From: Paraeggerthella hominis
GTDB lineage: Bacteria > Actinomycetota > Coriobacteriia > Coriobacteriales > Eggerthellaceae
Assembly: GCF_021044775.1 (NCBI RefSeq)
Contig: NZ_JAJNOQ010000005.1
Location: 124,001 to 188,000 of the forward strand
Length of the DNA: 64,000 bases
Reading direction: 5' to 3'
In this document: positions 44,289-53,253 of the stretch, in pieces
How the letters are laid out: each line of letters begins with the position of its first letter
Position numbering within the stretch: the first letter of the stretch is position 1
Notes under the pieces: model-generated
What the model was told of the DNA's origin: nothing
What the model saw: the letters and a program-made list of their open reading frames with translations, nothing else
Databases searched by the model: none
Program-made: the position numbers and the translations under genes

Positions 44289-45002
44289 TTACGCCGTCTG
44301 GAGCTTCTTCGCCTCAGCGACCGTCAGCCAGCCCTCGGGCACCTCGGCCTCGCTGTGGCACGACGTGCAGTACATCACCGACGCACGGTGTGCCTTATGG
44401 CACTCGGTGCACTCGATCTCGCCATGCTGCGGCACGTGCGGGTTGAACTCCATGCCGCTCGTAGCCTTCACCAGATCGTCGCGCGTCAGGTTGTGGCAGC
44501 TCTCGTTCAGGCAGAACTGGTCAGCCTCAAGACCGCGAGCCTCAACCAGATCGGCGCCCGTGCGCTCCTCAAGCGGATACACGTAGTTGCCGGTAACCCA
44601 GTTGATGCCTTCGGACATCTGCTCCGACATAGTCGGAATGTGGCAGCTCATGCACGTTGCGCCAGCGCCGCCCTGATCGGTCGGCATCTTGTGCGACACG
44701 CACAGCATAGAGCTGGTGTTCTTCACTTCGTTGCCCCACTTGTCAACGCCTGCCGTGTTCGGCTCCTGGTCGTACGTAGCGTTGTACTGATCCATCGGCG
44801 TATGGCAAATGGCGTTGCAGAAGCTCGGCTGCTCATGCCAAACCCAGAAGCCGGCACCGGCTGCAATCAAAACAACCGCGACGACACCCACAACGATCGG
44901 CCACTTCTTTCCCTTTTTCTTAGGAGCGGCTTCCTTGGTCGTGGAGTTATCAGCCTCAGTTGCCTCGGTGGCGGCTTCCACTTTGGTTTCCTCTTCGCTC
45001 AT
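44289..45002 (-). CDS. nrfH: NrfH/NapC-family membrane-anchored multihaem cytochrome c
   Basis: 237 residues. Quinol-oxidising electron donor for NrfA. A charged N-terminal tail of about 32 residues and one membrane span precede the haem domain. Haem-type motifs seen in order: C-N-A-I-C-H (three residues between the Cys), C-M-S-C-H, C-L-N-E-S-C-H (four between), C-T-E-C-H, C-T-S-C-H, so five sites, two non-canonical. The start at 45002 follows AAAGGGGG. It lies downstream of nrfA, opposite to the common nrfH-nrfA order, and has its own promoter candidate. Confidence 0.88.
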   Translation of the reverse strand: MSEEETKVEAATEATEADNSTTKEAAPKKKGKKWPIVVGVVAVVLIAAGAGFWVWHEQPSFCNAICHTPMDQYNATYDQEPNTAGVDKWGNEVKNTSSMLCVSHKMPTDQGGAGATCMSCHIPTMSEQMSEGINWVTGNYVYPLEERTGADLVEARGLEADQFCLNESCHNLTRDDLVKATSGMEFNPHVPQHGEIECTECHKAHRASVMYCTSCHSEAEVPEGWLTVAEAKKLQTA

Positions 45003-45096
45003 ACTCTTTAACCCCCTTTCAAACATACTCGTCTCTTGCATCCCGTCTGCATCCGTTTAGGGAAGCATCGTTTCGATGCCAAACGGAAACACAAGA

Positions 45097-45124
45097 ACTT
45101 TACCACATGCATACTACCGGTCAA
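45097..45124 (-). promoter_or_regulatory. Promoter candidate for nrfH
   Basis: Minus strand TTGACC (45119-45124) and TAAAGT (45097-45102) with 16 bases between, about 90 bases upstream of the nrfH start. The remaining nrfA-nrfH gap (45003-45328) also contains the hairpin TTCCCCTG-GAA-CAGGGGAA near 45251-45268, a possible nrfA terminator without a U tract. Confidence 0.5.
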
Positions 45125-45328
45125 CCGGGAAAAAACCTATCACCCATTTGGGGGGAATTAGCCCGGATTGCCCCCATTTTTCGTGTGATTCGGCTTTTTT
45201 CGCTCAATTTTTTGCATAACCTCGCGTAACCCCGCACGACCGAAATCCGGCTCCCCTGGAACAGGGGAAGGAAGCATGCGCCCCCTTCCCCTGCCCTCAG
45301 AAACGTTGGAGAGAACGTCCCTGTCGCG

Positions 45329-46654
45329 TTATGCGAGTTTCGCAAGCCCCTCGTCGACAGCTTTCTCGGCCTTGTCAAGCGTCTCGAACGTCAGCGTGGG
45401 GTTATGGGCGCCCTCGCTGTTTTCGACCATCACGAAATCCCAGTAGAACTGAGCGTTGCGCTGAAGCTTCTGCAAGGAGGCCAGTTCCTCGGAAGCGGCG
45501 GGAACCTCGGTGCCTGCTTCCTTGGCAGCCTTCATGGCGGCGATCTCGTCAGCGTACTTCTCGGCGATGCCCTTGGTCAGAGCCTCGATCTTCTCGCTGA
45601 TAGCCGTCACGCGAGTTTCTTCTTCAGCCTGCCAATCGGCAACCTGCTTCTTGAGATCCTTGTGGCAGCTGTTGCAGTCGTTCTCGAGCAGCTGCTTGTT
45701 CTCGAGCGGGCTGGTCCAGTTGTGAGACGTGTACTCGCCGTTCTCGCCCTCGACGGTGCCCATGTGGCAATCGCCGCAGCTGTAGCCGTTCTTGGCCATC
45801 GTGGTCTGCTTGCCGCCGTAGATGGTCTCGAACTCAGGATGCTGCACCTTCAGCATGGGGGCCAGCGTGTCAGCATGCTCCCAATCTTTGAAGTTGCGCT
45901 CGTCGTAGTACGCCAGAATAGCGTCGGGGGTCATCTGCTCGAGGCCCGTGTACGGGTTCGTGGTGGCCTTGGTCTCGCCATCGAAGTAGTACTCGTTGTG
46001 GCACTGGCCGCACGCCTGGGCGCCCAGCGGGGCAGCCTTGTCGTCGTTGGCGGCGTTGCCCAGCGAGTCAACCCAGTACGAATGCGTCAACTTGATCTGA
46101 GACGGATCGTTCTCGTGGCAGTTGTAGCAGCTGATCGGCTCGGTGAACTGACCGATCATGTCGTTGAACTTCTCCTTGTAGACGCCCTCGCCCTTTTCGT
46201 TCACCATGGCGGTGAACTGCGGCGTCTTGCACGTGATGCAGCCGGCAAGCTGCTCTTTCTTGATGGTACGAGGAGTTTCCTTCACGCTCTTCAGCGAATA
46301 CACGTGGCTGGAAGCCTCGTCGTAGCCCAATGCGAACGCATAACCTTTGTACATGGTGTTCAGAGCCGGGTACAGCTCCAGATAGTTATGCTTGCCGGAA
46401 TCCGGCGAGTTGGCATCGTTTTCCTTGTACGTCTTGTACTGATCGGGATAGATGTCCTTCCACGAATCAGCAACGACAACCCCGAACTCGTCTGCAGCGG
46501 GCGTTTCCACCTTCTGCGTCTTGCTCTCTTCTTTCTGGTCCGCTTTGCCGTCGGTAGCAGCCTGGGGCGCACATGCAACCAGCCCCATGACCATACCAAA
46601 CGCGCATAGCGATGCGGTCCAGAGAGCGAGTTTGTTCTTCTTGACCTTAGTCAT
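45329..46654 (-). CDS. nrfA: Cytochrome c nitrite reductase, pentahaem catalytic subunit
   Basis: 441 residues. Reduces nitrite to ammonium with six electrons outside the membrane. A lipoprotein signal (lipobox L-V-A-C, then A-P-Q) suggests surface anchoring, sensible in a monoderm. The active-site haem has the diagnostic C-I-T-C-K lysine-ligated motif near 130; four C-x-x-C-H sites follow (C-Y-N-C-H, C-G-Q-C-H, C-G-D-C-H, C-N-S-C-H). Calcium- and substrate-site residues are in Y-W-V-D and the H-N-W-T block. ATG at 46654 follows AAAGGGAGGAG. Confidence 0.96.
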   Translation of the reverse strand: MTKVKKNKLALWTASLCAFGMVMGLVACAPQAATDGKADQKEESKTQKVETPAADEFGVVVADSWKDIYPDQYKTYKENDANSPDSGKHNYLELYPALNTMYKGYAFALGYDEASSHVYSLKSVKETPRTIKKEQLAGCITCKTPQFTAMVNEKGEGVYKEKFNDMIGQFTEPISCYNCHENDPSQIKLTHSYWVDSLGNAANDDKAAPLGAQACGQCHNEYYFDGETKATTNPYTGLEQMTPDAILAYYDERNFKDWEHADTLAPMLKVQHPEFETIYGGKQTTMAKNGYSCGDCHMGTVEGENGEYTSHNWTSPLENKQLLENDCNSCHKDLKKQVADWQAEEETRVTAISEKIEALTKGIAEKYADEIAAMKAAKEAGTEVPAASEELASLQKLQRNAQFYWDFVMVENSEGAHNPTLTFETLDKAEKAVDEGLAKLA

Positions 46655-46929
46655 ACAAATCTCCTCCCTTTGACTGACGATCTCTCCTCCACAAAATATA
46701 CAAGCTTTCTCAACATAAAGCGAGCATACCAAGATCAACTGCGGGGATTTCACCTTGCGCATTAGGGAAAAACCCTTACATGCTGCGTCAGCCTCATGCC
46801 GATGCGGTTTCGATCCTCAATGTCGCAACCCGTTTATGCGGTATCATGGACTTATGAGTGACGCGCATATCTTTCTCATGTCTAAGGAGTTTGCGCCCGA
46901 GCGGGTCTTGCTTCAACTATAGGAGCCCC

Positions 46930-48234
46930 ATGCGTGCAGGAATCAGAAACTCGACAGCTTCGCTGGTTGCCATGCTGGCCATCGACATCTTGGTCGTGCT
47001 TATCTTGTCCCTCGGATTCCTAAACAGGGACCAGGGCGACCTGGGAACGTTCCTGCAATTTGGCAGCGGCCGCATAGAGAGTACCCTTGGCCAAGCCTAC
47101 TTGGGGATCGAGCTTGCGGAAGCCGTAGTGGAATCCGGCTACGATACGCTTTCCGACGACGAACTGGAAATCCTGCTCGACCCCATAGCCCGTCAACCGG
47201 AAGTGCGCAATATCTCGTTTCTCCCCCATGGCATCGTCGAGCACGTATTCCCCCGCGAAGGGAACGAAAGCGCTATCGGCGACAACATTTTCGAAATGCC
47301 CGAGCGCAAAAAAGAAGCGGAGATCGCTCTGGAAACCCGCGAGCCCGTGCTATCCGGACCCTACGAGCTTACCCAAGGGGGGTCGGGGTTGATTTTGAGA
47401 AAGGCAGTGTTTCTGCCGGACGAAAACGGAACGGAAGAGTTCTGGGGCATGGTGTCTCTTGTGATGGACACTCGGAGCGTGCTTGAAACCATCGACCTGG
47501 AAACGGTCGACATGCTGGGATGCGAGTACGAGTTGAGCGCCACGGTCAATGGAGGAGAAAAGACGCTTATGGAGGCCAGCAGCAACTATACGGGGCGCGG
47601 CGCCGTGTCCGTCAAGATTCCCCTGGCGAACGGATTTTGGCAGCTTGACATCGAAAAGCGTCCGGACAGCTTGGAAGGCGCCATCGTTTTGACCGTGTTC
47701 CTATCGGGCCTGCTTATGTCCATCATGCGATTCAGGTACCTGAGAAGAAAGGAAGACGAGCTAGACCGCGCGCGCAACGAGGCGTTCGTCGACAACCTGA
47801 CCGGGCTTGGCAACAGGAGCAAGCTCAAGGAATTCGAATCCTTGACAGCCGAAGGCTCCGGTTCCTATACGATCTTCTACCTGGACCTCGACAACTTCAA
47901 GAACATCAACGACACCTACGGCCACGATGCCGGCGACAGGCTGCTGATCAGCGTTGCCGACAGGATACAGTCGATGATACGCAGCGACGATCTGGCTATC
48001 CGACTGGGTGGAGACGAGCTTGCGATCGTGCTTCGAGGCGTGTCCGGCGAAAACGGGATTCGCGCGTTCTGCTCCAAGCTGGAAAGCCTGAACAGCGAAC
48101 GCGTCGACATCGGGCAGACCGAATTGCCGATTGCCTTGAGTTTCGGCTACGCCACCTTCCCGACCGAAGGATCGAACTTCGAAGAAGTCCTTCAACTGGC
48201 CGATTCCAGGATGTACGAGCAGAAGAGAAGCTAA
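46930..48234 (+). CDS. Membrane-bound diguanylate cyclase
   Basis: 434 residues. Membrane span 12-33, an extracytoplasmic sensor of about 210 residues, a second span near 256-275, a short coiled segment and a GGDEF domain (285-434). The active-site block reads R-L-G-G-D-E-L-A-I, a GGDEL variant still compatible with activity, and the D-L-D-N-F-K-N-I-N-D metal/GTP region is intact. It would make c-di-GMP, opposing the HD-GYP regulator at 3371. Start at 46930 has AGGAG upstream. Diverges from nrfA. Confidence 0.9.
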   Translation: MRAGIRNSTASLVAMLAIDILVVLILSLGFLNRDQGDLGTFLQFGSGRIESTLGQAYLGIELAEAVVESGYDTLSDDELEILLDPIARQPEVRNISFLPHGIVEHVFPREGNESAIGDNIFEMPERKKEAEIALETREPVLSGPYELTQGGSGLILRKAVFLPDENGTEEFWGMVSLVMDTRSVLETIDLETVDMLGCEYELSATVNGGEKTLMEASSNYTGRGAVSVKIPLANGFWQLDIEKRPDSLEGAIVLTVFLSGLLMSIMRFRYLRRKEDELDRARNEAFVDNLTGLGNRSKLKEFESLTAEGSGSYTIFYLDLDNFKNINDTYGHDAGDRLLISVADRIQSMIRSDDLAIRLGGDELAIVLRGVSGENGIRAFCSKLESLNSERVDIGQTELPIALSFGYATFPTEGSNFEEVLQLADSRMYEQKRS

Positions 48235-48332
48235 GGCGACGGGCGTCGCATCGGGCAAGCCGCATGCGACGTGGTTGCGCTGCGAGTGCGTATGCACTCG
48301 CAGCTTCGCACCCTCCCTGTCCAGAAAATCAA

Positions 48333-48364
48333 AAATGCAGGCCGGTTTCCCGACCTGCATTTAA
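48333..48364 (-). terminator. Terminator downstream of the displaced tRNA-Ala 3' end
   Basis: AAATGCAGG ... CCTGCATTT stem with GC-rich interior; on the minus strand it is followed by TTGATTTTC. It differs from the terminator beside the intact tRNA, so it is probably the original chromosomal one. Confidence 0.65.
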
Positions 48365-48370
48365 TTTCCG

Positions 48371-48429
48371 TGGTGGAGATGATGAGATTCGAACCCACGA
48401 CCCCCACGTTGCGAACGTGATGCTCTCCC
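48371..48429 (-). pseudogene. tRNA-Ala 3' fragment (outer attachment-site remnant)
   Basis: 59 bases matching the 3' part of the tRNA at 52790-52865, from the D-arm side to CCA, with one mismatch. Homology stops abruptly after CTCTCCC. The next bases (GGAAGGTACGT...) are related to those beside the second fragment, suggesting that integrase arm sites flank both. Confidence 0.85.
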
Positions 48430-48593
48430 GGAAGGTACGTGCATCATCAAAATTCAGTAACTTAATTGGTAATTCGTTCTTTGACTTGAAAACGACCCAC
48501 CATATCCCTCGAACAAGAAGGGGCTCGAGGCACTCTTGATTGCGCTGTTGTTTTTAGGCATACTCGTTTTACCGGCTTCTGAAAGGAACGGCC

Positions 48594-49535
48594 TTGGAAA
48601 ACGACGGCGTTGAGATGAGCAGCGGAACTAAAGCGACCAACGATATCGCTTTGACTTCATTCGACCCCATCGATGTCAAGAGCCTCATCTACGTTATGCG
48701 AAACCAGCAGGTCATGCTAGATAGTGATCTGGCAATGCTGTATGACGTGGAAACCAAGGTTTTCAATCAAGCAGTGAGGCGTAACGAAAACCGCTTTCCC
48801 GAGAGATTCCGATTCCGGCTTACCTCAGAAGAGTACGAACGTTTGAGGTCACAAACTGTGACCTCAAACGGAAGAGGAGGAAGGCGCTATCTTCCATATG
48901 TGTTCACCGAACAAGGGATCGCGATGCTTTCTGCAGTTCTCCGTAGCGACATCGCAGTCGAGACGAGCATTCGCATCATGGACGCCTTTGTGGAGACCCG
49001 TCGATTCCTCGCAAACAATGCGGCTCTTTTCGAACGTATCGGACAAGTAGAACTGAGGCAGCTTGAATATCAGAAGGAGACCGACAAAAAGCTCGACCAG
49101 GTTTTTGCCTGTATAGATAGCGCGCCTGAGACAACCCAGAAAGCTTTCTTCGATGGTCAGTTATTCGATGCTTTCAGTCTTCTGGTCGAACTCATTCAGA
49201 AAGCCCAGTACAAGATCGTGCTCATAGACAGCTATGTCGACGTTTCGACGCTCAACATCTTGGCTAAGAAAGCGACGGGGGCGACTGTGACCATCCATAC
49301 GTTGCCCAATACAAGGTTGACGCAAACCGACATCGACACGTTCAACTTTCAGTATCCCGCATTGAAAGTGCACCACACTCGGGCCTTCCACGACCGATTC
49401 TTGATTATCGACGATTCAATCGGATATCACATCGGGGCATCGCTCAAGGACGCCGGCAGGAAGTGCTTCGCTATAACGAAAATCCAAGATGCCAAAATGG
49501 TGGAAGACATCCTGGACCGACTGAAAAAAGCTTAA
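48594..49535 (+). CDS. ORF6N-domain DNA-binding protein with a C-terminal phospholipase D-like domain
   Basis: 313 residues. Residues 25-130 fit the ORF6N/KilA-N-type domain of phage and island proteins (Y-V-M-R-N-Q-Q-V-M-L-D-S-D-L-A-M-L-Y, then Y-V-F-T-E-Q-G-I-A-M-L-S). After a helical linker, 190-310 has the PLD-like half site F-H-D-R-F-L-I-I-D-D-S-I-G-Y-H-I-G-A-S near 265-285, with Arg where PLD enzymes have Lys (HxK), so catalysis is unsure. TTG start at 48594 is supported by AAAGGA. Sole gene of the 1.27-kb unit bounded by tRNA fragments; likely mobile-element cargo. Confidence 0.82.
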   Translation: MENDGVEMSSGTKATNDIALTSFDPIDVKSLIYVMRNQQVMLDSDLAMLYDVETKVFNQAVRRNENRFPERFRFRLTSEEYERLRSQTVTSNGRGGRRYLPYVFTEQGIAMLSAVLRSDIAVETSIRIMDAFVETRRFLANNAALFERIGQVELRQLEYQKETDKKLDQVFACIDSAPETTQKAFFDGQLFDAFSLLVELIQKAQYKIVLIDSYVDVSTLNILAKKATGATVTIHTLPNTRLTQTDIDTFNFQYPALKVHHTRAFHDRFLIIDDSIGYHIGASLKDAGRKCFAITKIQDAKMVEDILDRLKKA

Positions 49536-49637
49536 AGGCGGGAATCCTTAATTAAGCCGAAAGCCGACGATTCCCCACTATGCGGAAAGAGAAAAAATCG
49601 GGGCGAAGCCATTGGGCTCGCCCCGATCAAAATTCCG

Positions 49638-49696
49638 TGGTGGAGATGAAGGGGTTCGAACCCACGACCCCCACGTTGCGAACGTGATGCTCTCCC
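49638..49696 (-). pseudogene. tRNA-Ala 3' fragment (inner attachment-site remnant)
   Basis: 59 bases matching the tRNA 3' end with two mismatches in the T-stem/acceptor side. The repeat extends leftwards through the tRNA terminator (49595-49637 equals 52747-52789), giving a direct repeat of about 102 bp with a period of 3,152 bp. Confidence 0.88.
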
Positions 49697-49848
49697 AAAA
49701 GGTACGTATACCATCACAATTACTTTAGTAACTAAAATGGTGATGCGCCCTTCTGCTTGCAAGGCTGCAACATAGTCTGCATATGACTAACGCGGCGCCT
49801 ATGTACTCACGGTTAAAAAAATAGCTCCGAATCCTAAAAAATCTATTC

Positions 49849-50109
49849 TTAAATTACCCCGTTTTCAGTCGTGGAAGGAGTCAAACCCTTTACCTTTTCT
49901 TCGATTTTGCCAACCATATTCTGAAGCTGCTGCTTTTGCTCGGGCAGATAGGTATCGTCCGTCGAAATAAAGAGTTGTTCGTCTTGATTATGGAAAAGAT
50001 ACTTCACGAAGGCGATGTATTCGAAGTCCTTCGGCTCGTTCTCTCCTAAAGTCATTTTTACGCTAGAGTTTCCATCAGTCGAACGAGAAAAATCAAGTTT
50101 AACAGTCAT
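49849..50109 (-). CDS. Small island protein downstream of the PHP-ATPase gene, unknown function
   Basis: 86 residues, unrecognised. Start at 50109 lies one base after the ATPase stop with GGTGAT upstream, so the two are co-translated. The protein has a beta-rich N-half (K-L-D-F-S-R-S, F-E-Y-I-A-F-V-K-Y-L-F) and a charged C-terminal helix (Q-Q-L-Q-N-M-V-G-K-I-E-E-K-V-K). Codon use is AT-rich like the ATPase and unlike the host. Probably a dedicated partner. Confidence 0.65.
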   Translation of the reverse strand: MTVKLDFSRSTDGNSSVKMTLGENEPKDFEYIAFVKYLFHNQDEQLFISTDDTYLPEQKQQLQNMVGKIEEKVKGLTPSTTENGVI

Positions 50110-50110
50110 T

Positions 50111-52456
50111 TTAATCACCAAATTTTCTAAAGTTGTATTTCCTAAACCTTTTCTGGACAGATTGCTTTCCTCCATCAGTGATATCCGCAATCCAATCCAA
50201 TGCGCGCTTCCCTTCGATGACTCCCTCCAGGGGTGCCGACCTAACGATCAATTTGCCACCTTCACTACGACAAAGCACAACGGTTTGAGCATCTGCCATC
50301 ATTGGAATGGTCGCGTTATGTGTCACCACAATCGTCTGCCTCGTAGCTTTGCTTCCGCGGATCGCGCCCGATAGTCCACCGTTAATGTAATCGGATGCGA
50401 GGTTGTCTTCAGGCTGGTCGATAAGCAAAGGCGCAGTGTTTCCTTTGAAGCTCAATATCAAGTCGAGAAGTACCGCCGTCTTTCTTCCCTCGCTCAACAA
50501 GGCCCAGTCTACGCCATTTGCCGTAATAATACTGAACGTGCGTTTTTTCTCTTTTTCAAGCGCTGCGGTAACGGCATTCGAAAAGGAGGACATAGATTTT
50601 ATCTTTTTTCTGCCGTCGGTCTTACGAATTGTCAAATTCTCTGCAGCAACGTCCTCAAAACGGTCGAAACGGTGATCGCTATTCAACACACTGTTGATCG
50701 CCGCGAGAAGAACGTCTGGAGACATCCTGAATGAATAGATTACACTCAAGTGATGACCGGCAAGCTCCTCAGTGCGCGGCGTCGCTTGAAAATTCAGTTT
50801 AACCAGCCGAGCCTTCGTGGAATCAAAATCAATTAGTCCATCGCGCAGTTCGGTTATTGACTTCAATACAGATTTGAAGTCATCTTTCTTCTGTTTATCA
50901 GACTGCTTCATTGACTCCCCGGTAGCGGAGTATAGCTCCTCGAAATCTTTCAATACAGAATTTACTTCGCTACTGAGTTTGGTGATCCTTTTGCCTTCGG
51001 CTATGGCAATCCTCACCAAATCCGCCTCGCGCTTGAAAGACTCAAGTAAAGGATTAGTCTCGAATAAAGCTTCCGCCTCGGACAGCGCGTTTTCTAACTT
51101 CGTCTCAACTTGCGGTTTCCAAGAAAGCTTCTCTTCAAGTTCATGTTCAAGCCGCATAAGGGTTATAGGATTGCTGTCTAGCGATTGGCTCAGAATAAGG
51201 TCTTCGGGCGTTCGAAGTCGCCCGAGCGCTAATTCCGCATTCTGCACCTTTTCTGCTGCGGCAAACAATTTCGACACCAATGCTCTGACCGTCTCGAAAT
51301 CGGCATCAAGTCCATCCGAGGCATCCTGATCCTGAGGGAACACATCTTTTAGTATCTGAATACTCTCGATGGTTTCATGGTCAACAGATTTGTCTACGAC
51401 TTTAGAAATATAACTCTGATTAATATAATATGGGATTGTGCTGTCGTTACGATCAAGTACGATATCGTCAACCCCAAACTTATCGTAACATTCGTGCCTA
51501 TCTTCATCCGTGATGGCGTTCGTGGTTCTAGCAATCGCTTCCAGAAGAAGAGTTTTACCCGTAGATGAGCCACCAATTACAACGTTAAGGCCTGCGGAAA
51601 GAGATATGTCTAAATCAATGTTTTTGCTTTTGAGTTGCGCCCTTTCGATCGACGGTACAAGGGTCGAGTATATGTCCGGAGGCACATTACCGTACCGCAG
51701 GCGAGACTCCTCAGACAATGCCAATCTCAGGCCATTAAAGCTCGGATCGGCATAAATCCATGTTGGTGTAAAAGCGTCAGCTTTCGCAGCTTTGGGAGTC
51801 GGATATTCCGATGGAGTGTAGTTGTCAGATCCTGTCAAAAGGTTTGTGAACTGCGCGATTCCGATTTTTTCGAAATAGGTTACCGTATTTTCGACGTTCG
51901 AGCTAGAGCGAGCCGTAAAGCCGTCGAAGGTGTTGTAATAAACGCTTCTCATTATTAGGTCATCGCACAGTTCATCTTCGCCTACCGCATTGTCGAATGT
52001 GCTGTGAGATTGTCCTCCATGAGGAAGGAAGAGGAACTCTTCTTTACGCAGCTCGTTTAAGATCTGGGACAAAGTAGGAATCTGGTCGTCTTTCCCAGGA
52101 AGCTTATTGGGATACAGCGAATCGAGGATGCGATTAATTCTATTTATAAATCCCTCATCAGATGGAGAGGCATCAAAGTATGCATGGGCATGGTAAGGCC
52201 TAGAGCCGTTAGAGGATACATGTAGTTCGACGCCGACGATCAAAACAAGGTCAGAGTCACATTTCGACAATACCTCTTTATAAGCTTCCCCATTAATCAC
52301 ATTATGATCGGTAAGAGAAATCATTATTTTCTTACCCTTGGCATTCAGACGAACTTTCTCTATGAGCATTGAGGCATCATAGGTCGCATTTTCTCGCTTG
52401 TTCGCATCTGAGTACGTATGGATATGCATGTCGCAATAGAAAGGTTCGAGTTTCAT
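50111..52456 (-). CDS. PHP-domain / SMC-like ATPase (TrlF-like)
   Basis: 781 residues. N-terminal PHP metal-dependent hydrolase (1-260): D-M-H-I-H-T-Y-S-D, L-T-D-H-N and P-H-G-G motifs. Then an ABC/SMC-type ATPase with Walker A I-G-G-S-S-T-G-K-T near 300, a coiled-coil insert (about 400-590), signature-like L-L-S-E-G-R-K-T near 690, Walker B L-L-L-I-D-Q-P-E-D near 715 and V-V-T-H-N-A His switch near 745. This architecture occurs in island-borne nucleic-acid surveillance or phage-defence proteins; function here is inferred. The gene is AT-rich, carried between tRNA repeats, and starts at 52456 after AAAGGTGG. Confidence 0.82.
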   Translation of the reverse strand: MKLEPFYCDMHIHTYSDANKRENATYDASMLIEKVRLNAKGKKIMISLTDHNVINGEAYKEVLSKCDSDLVLIVGVELHVSSNGSRPYHAHAYFDASPSDEGFINRINRILDSLYPNKLPGKDDQIPTLSQILNELRKEEFLFLPHGGQSHSTFDNAVGEDELCDDLIMRSVYYNTFDGFTARSSSNVENTVTYFEKIGIAQFTNLLTGSDNYTPSEYPTPKAAKADAFTPTWIYADPSFNGLRLALSEESRLRYGNVPPDIYSTLVPSIERAQLKSKNIDLDISLSAGLNVVIGGSSTGKTLLLEAIARTTNAITDEDRHECYDKFGVDDIVLDRNDSTIPYYINQSYISKVVDKSVDHETIESIQILKDVFPQDQDASDGLDADFETVRALVSKLFAAAEKVQNAELALGRLRTPEDLILSQSLDSNPITLMRLEHELEEKLSWKPQVETKLENALSEAEALFETNPLLESFKREADLVRIAIAEGKRITKLSSEVNSVLKDFEELYSATGESMKQSDKQKKDDFKSVLKSITELRDGLIDFDSTKARLVKLNFQATPRTEELAGHHLSVIYSFRMSPDVLLAAINSVLNSDHRFDRFEDVAAENLTIRKTDGRKKIKSMSSFSNAVTAALEKEKKRTFSIITANGVDWALLSEGRKTAVLLDLILSFKGNTAPLLIDQPEDNLASDYINGGLSGAIRGSKATRQTIVVTHNATIPMMADAQTVVLCRSEGGKLIVRSAPLEGVIEGKRALDWIADITDGGKQSVQKRFRKYNFRKFGD

Positions 52457-52789
52457 AAGGCCACCTTTGTACAACCACCAATTCCCATCATCATAATAAG
52501 CTACACGTCGATACCCTGTATCGATCAAAGTATAGATTGCTAATAGAATGGATTGGCAAAAAATGAAAATCAAGCTGCAATAACAAAATGATTACTAATT
52601 TGATAACTCGGATATGCAAAAACCTTCGGAAAGCATAAAGATGGCGAAAGATCTCCCCCGCCGCAGAACGAACCCGGGCCTTTCGACCAGTCCAGCTAAA
52701 AGCAATCTACCAAGATTCAATGTCGCCTACAAAGCACTCCATACGAAAATCGGGGCGAAGCCATTGGGCTCGCCCCGATCAAAATTCCG
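52457..52789. other. Island end and tRNA terminator region
   Basis: AT-rich, gene-free. Holds the promoter of the ATPase gene (minus) and, at 52747-52780, the terminator of tRNA-Ala: GATCGGGGCGAG ... CTTCGCCCCGATTTT on the minus strand. A stretch near 52588-52612 (ATTACTAATTTGATAACTCGG) loosely resembles the sequence beside the tRNA fragments and may be a decayed arm site. No integrase frame is present. Confidence 0.6.
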
Positions 52790-52865
52790 TGGTGGAGATG
52801 ATGGGATTCGAACCCACGACCCCCACGTTGCGAACGTGATGCTCTCCCAGCTGAGCTACATCCCC
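52790..52865 (-). tRNA. tRNA-Ala (anticodon CGC)
   Basis: 76 nt including CCA. Acceptor stem GGGGATG/CATCTCC, D-arm GCTC..GAGC, anticodon stem TCACG/CGTGG with loop TTCGCAA giving CGC at 34-36, T-arm GTGGG-TTCGAAT-CCCAT. Reads codon GCG. The 3' end has served as integration site for the elements to its left. Confidence 0.95.
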
Positions 52866-52981
52866 ACGGCATGTGCGCTTATCGCGCGAGGCAACATTTT
52901 GCCCGTATCGGGCCCATTTGTCAAATGGCATTTTGCGGCACTCTGCAAAATGTACACGAACGGGGCCCAGGACCGAATCCG

Positions 52982-53245
52982 TCAAGGCTCAGCGTACCCA
53001 TCATCGGAGGGATCGACGCCGAACTCGACCCGATACTCTTCGTCCGACATATACGAAAGGATATCGCCAGGTTGGCACTGCAGCACCTCGCACAACATCC
53101 CCAACGTCGAAAACCGCATGGCCTTCACCTTGCCCGTCTTGATGCGAGACAAGTTCACGTTAGTAATGCCGACCTTATCCGCCAGATCGTTCAGCGAAAT
53201 GCCCCGGTCCGCCATAACGCTATTAAGTGTAAGGACAACTGGCAT
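52982..53245 (-). CDS. XRE-family transcriptional regulator (YozG-like)
   Basis: 87 residues, a single Cro/C1-type helix-turn-helix: S-L-N-D-L-A-D-K-V-G-I-T-N-V-N-L-S-R-I-K-T-G-K-V near 16-40, then C-E-V-L-Q-C-Q-P-G-D-I-L, the usual end of YozG-type regulators. Start follows AGGTGGATAC. It begins 8 bases after the DUF2975 gene, a widespread pairing in which the small regulator controls or partners a membrane protein. Confidence 0.9.
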   Translation of the reverse strand: MPVVLTLNSVMADRGISLNDLADKVGITNVNLSRIKTGKVKAMRFSTLGMLCEVLQCQPGDILSYMSDEEYRVEFGVDPSDDGYAEP

Positions 53246-53253
53246 GTATCCAC

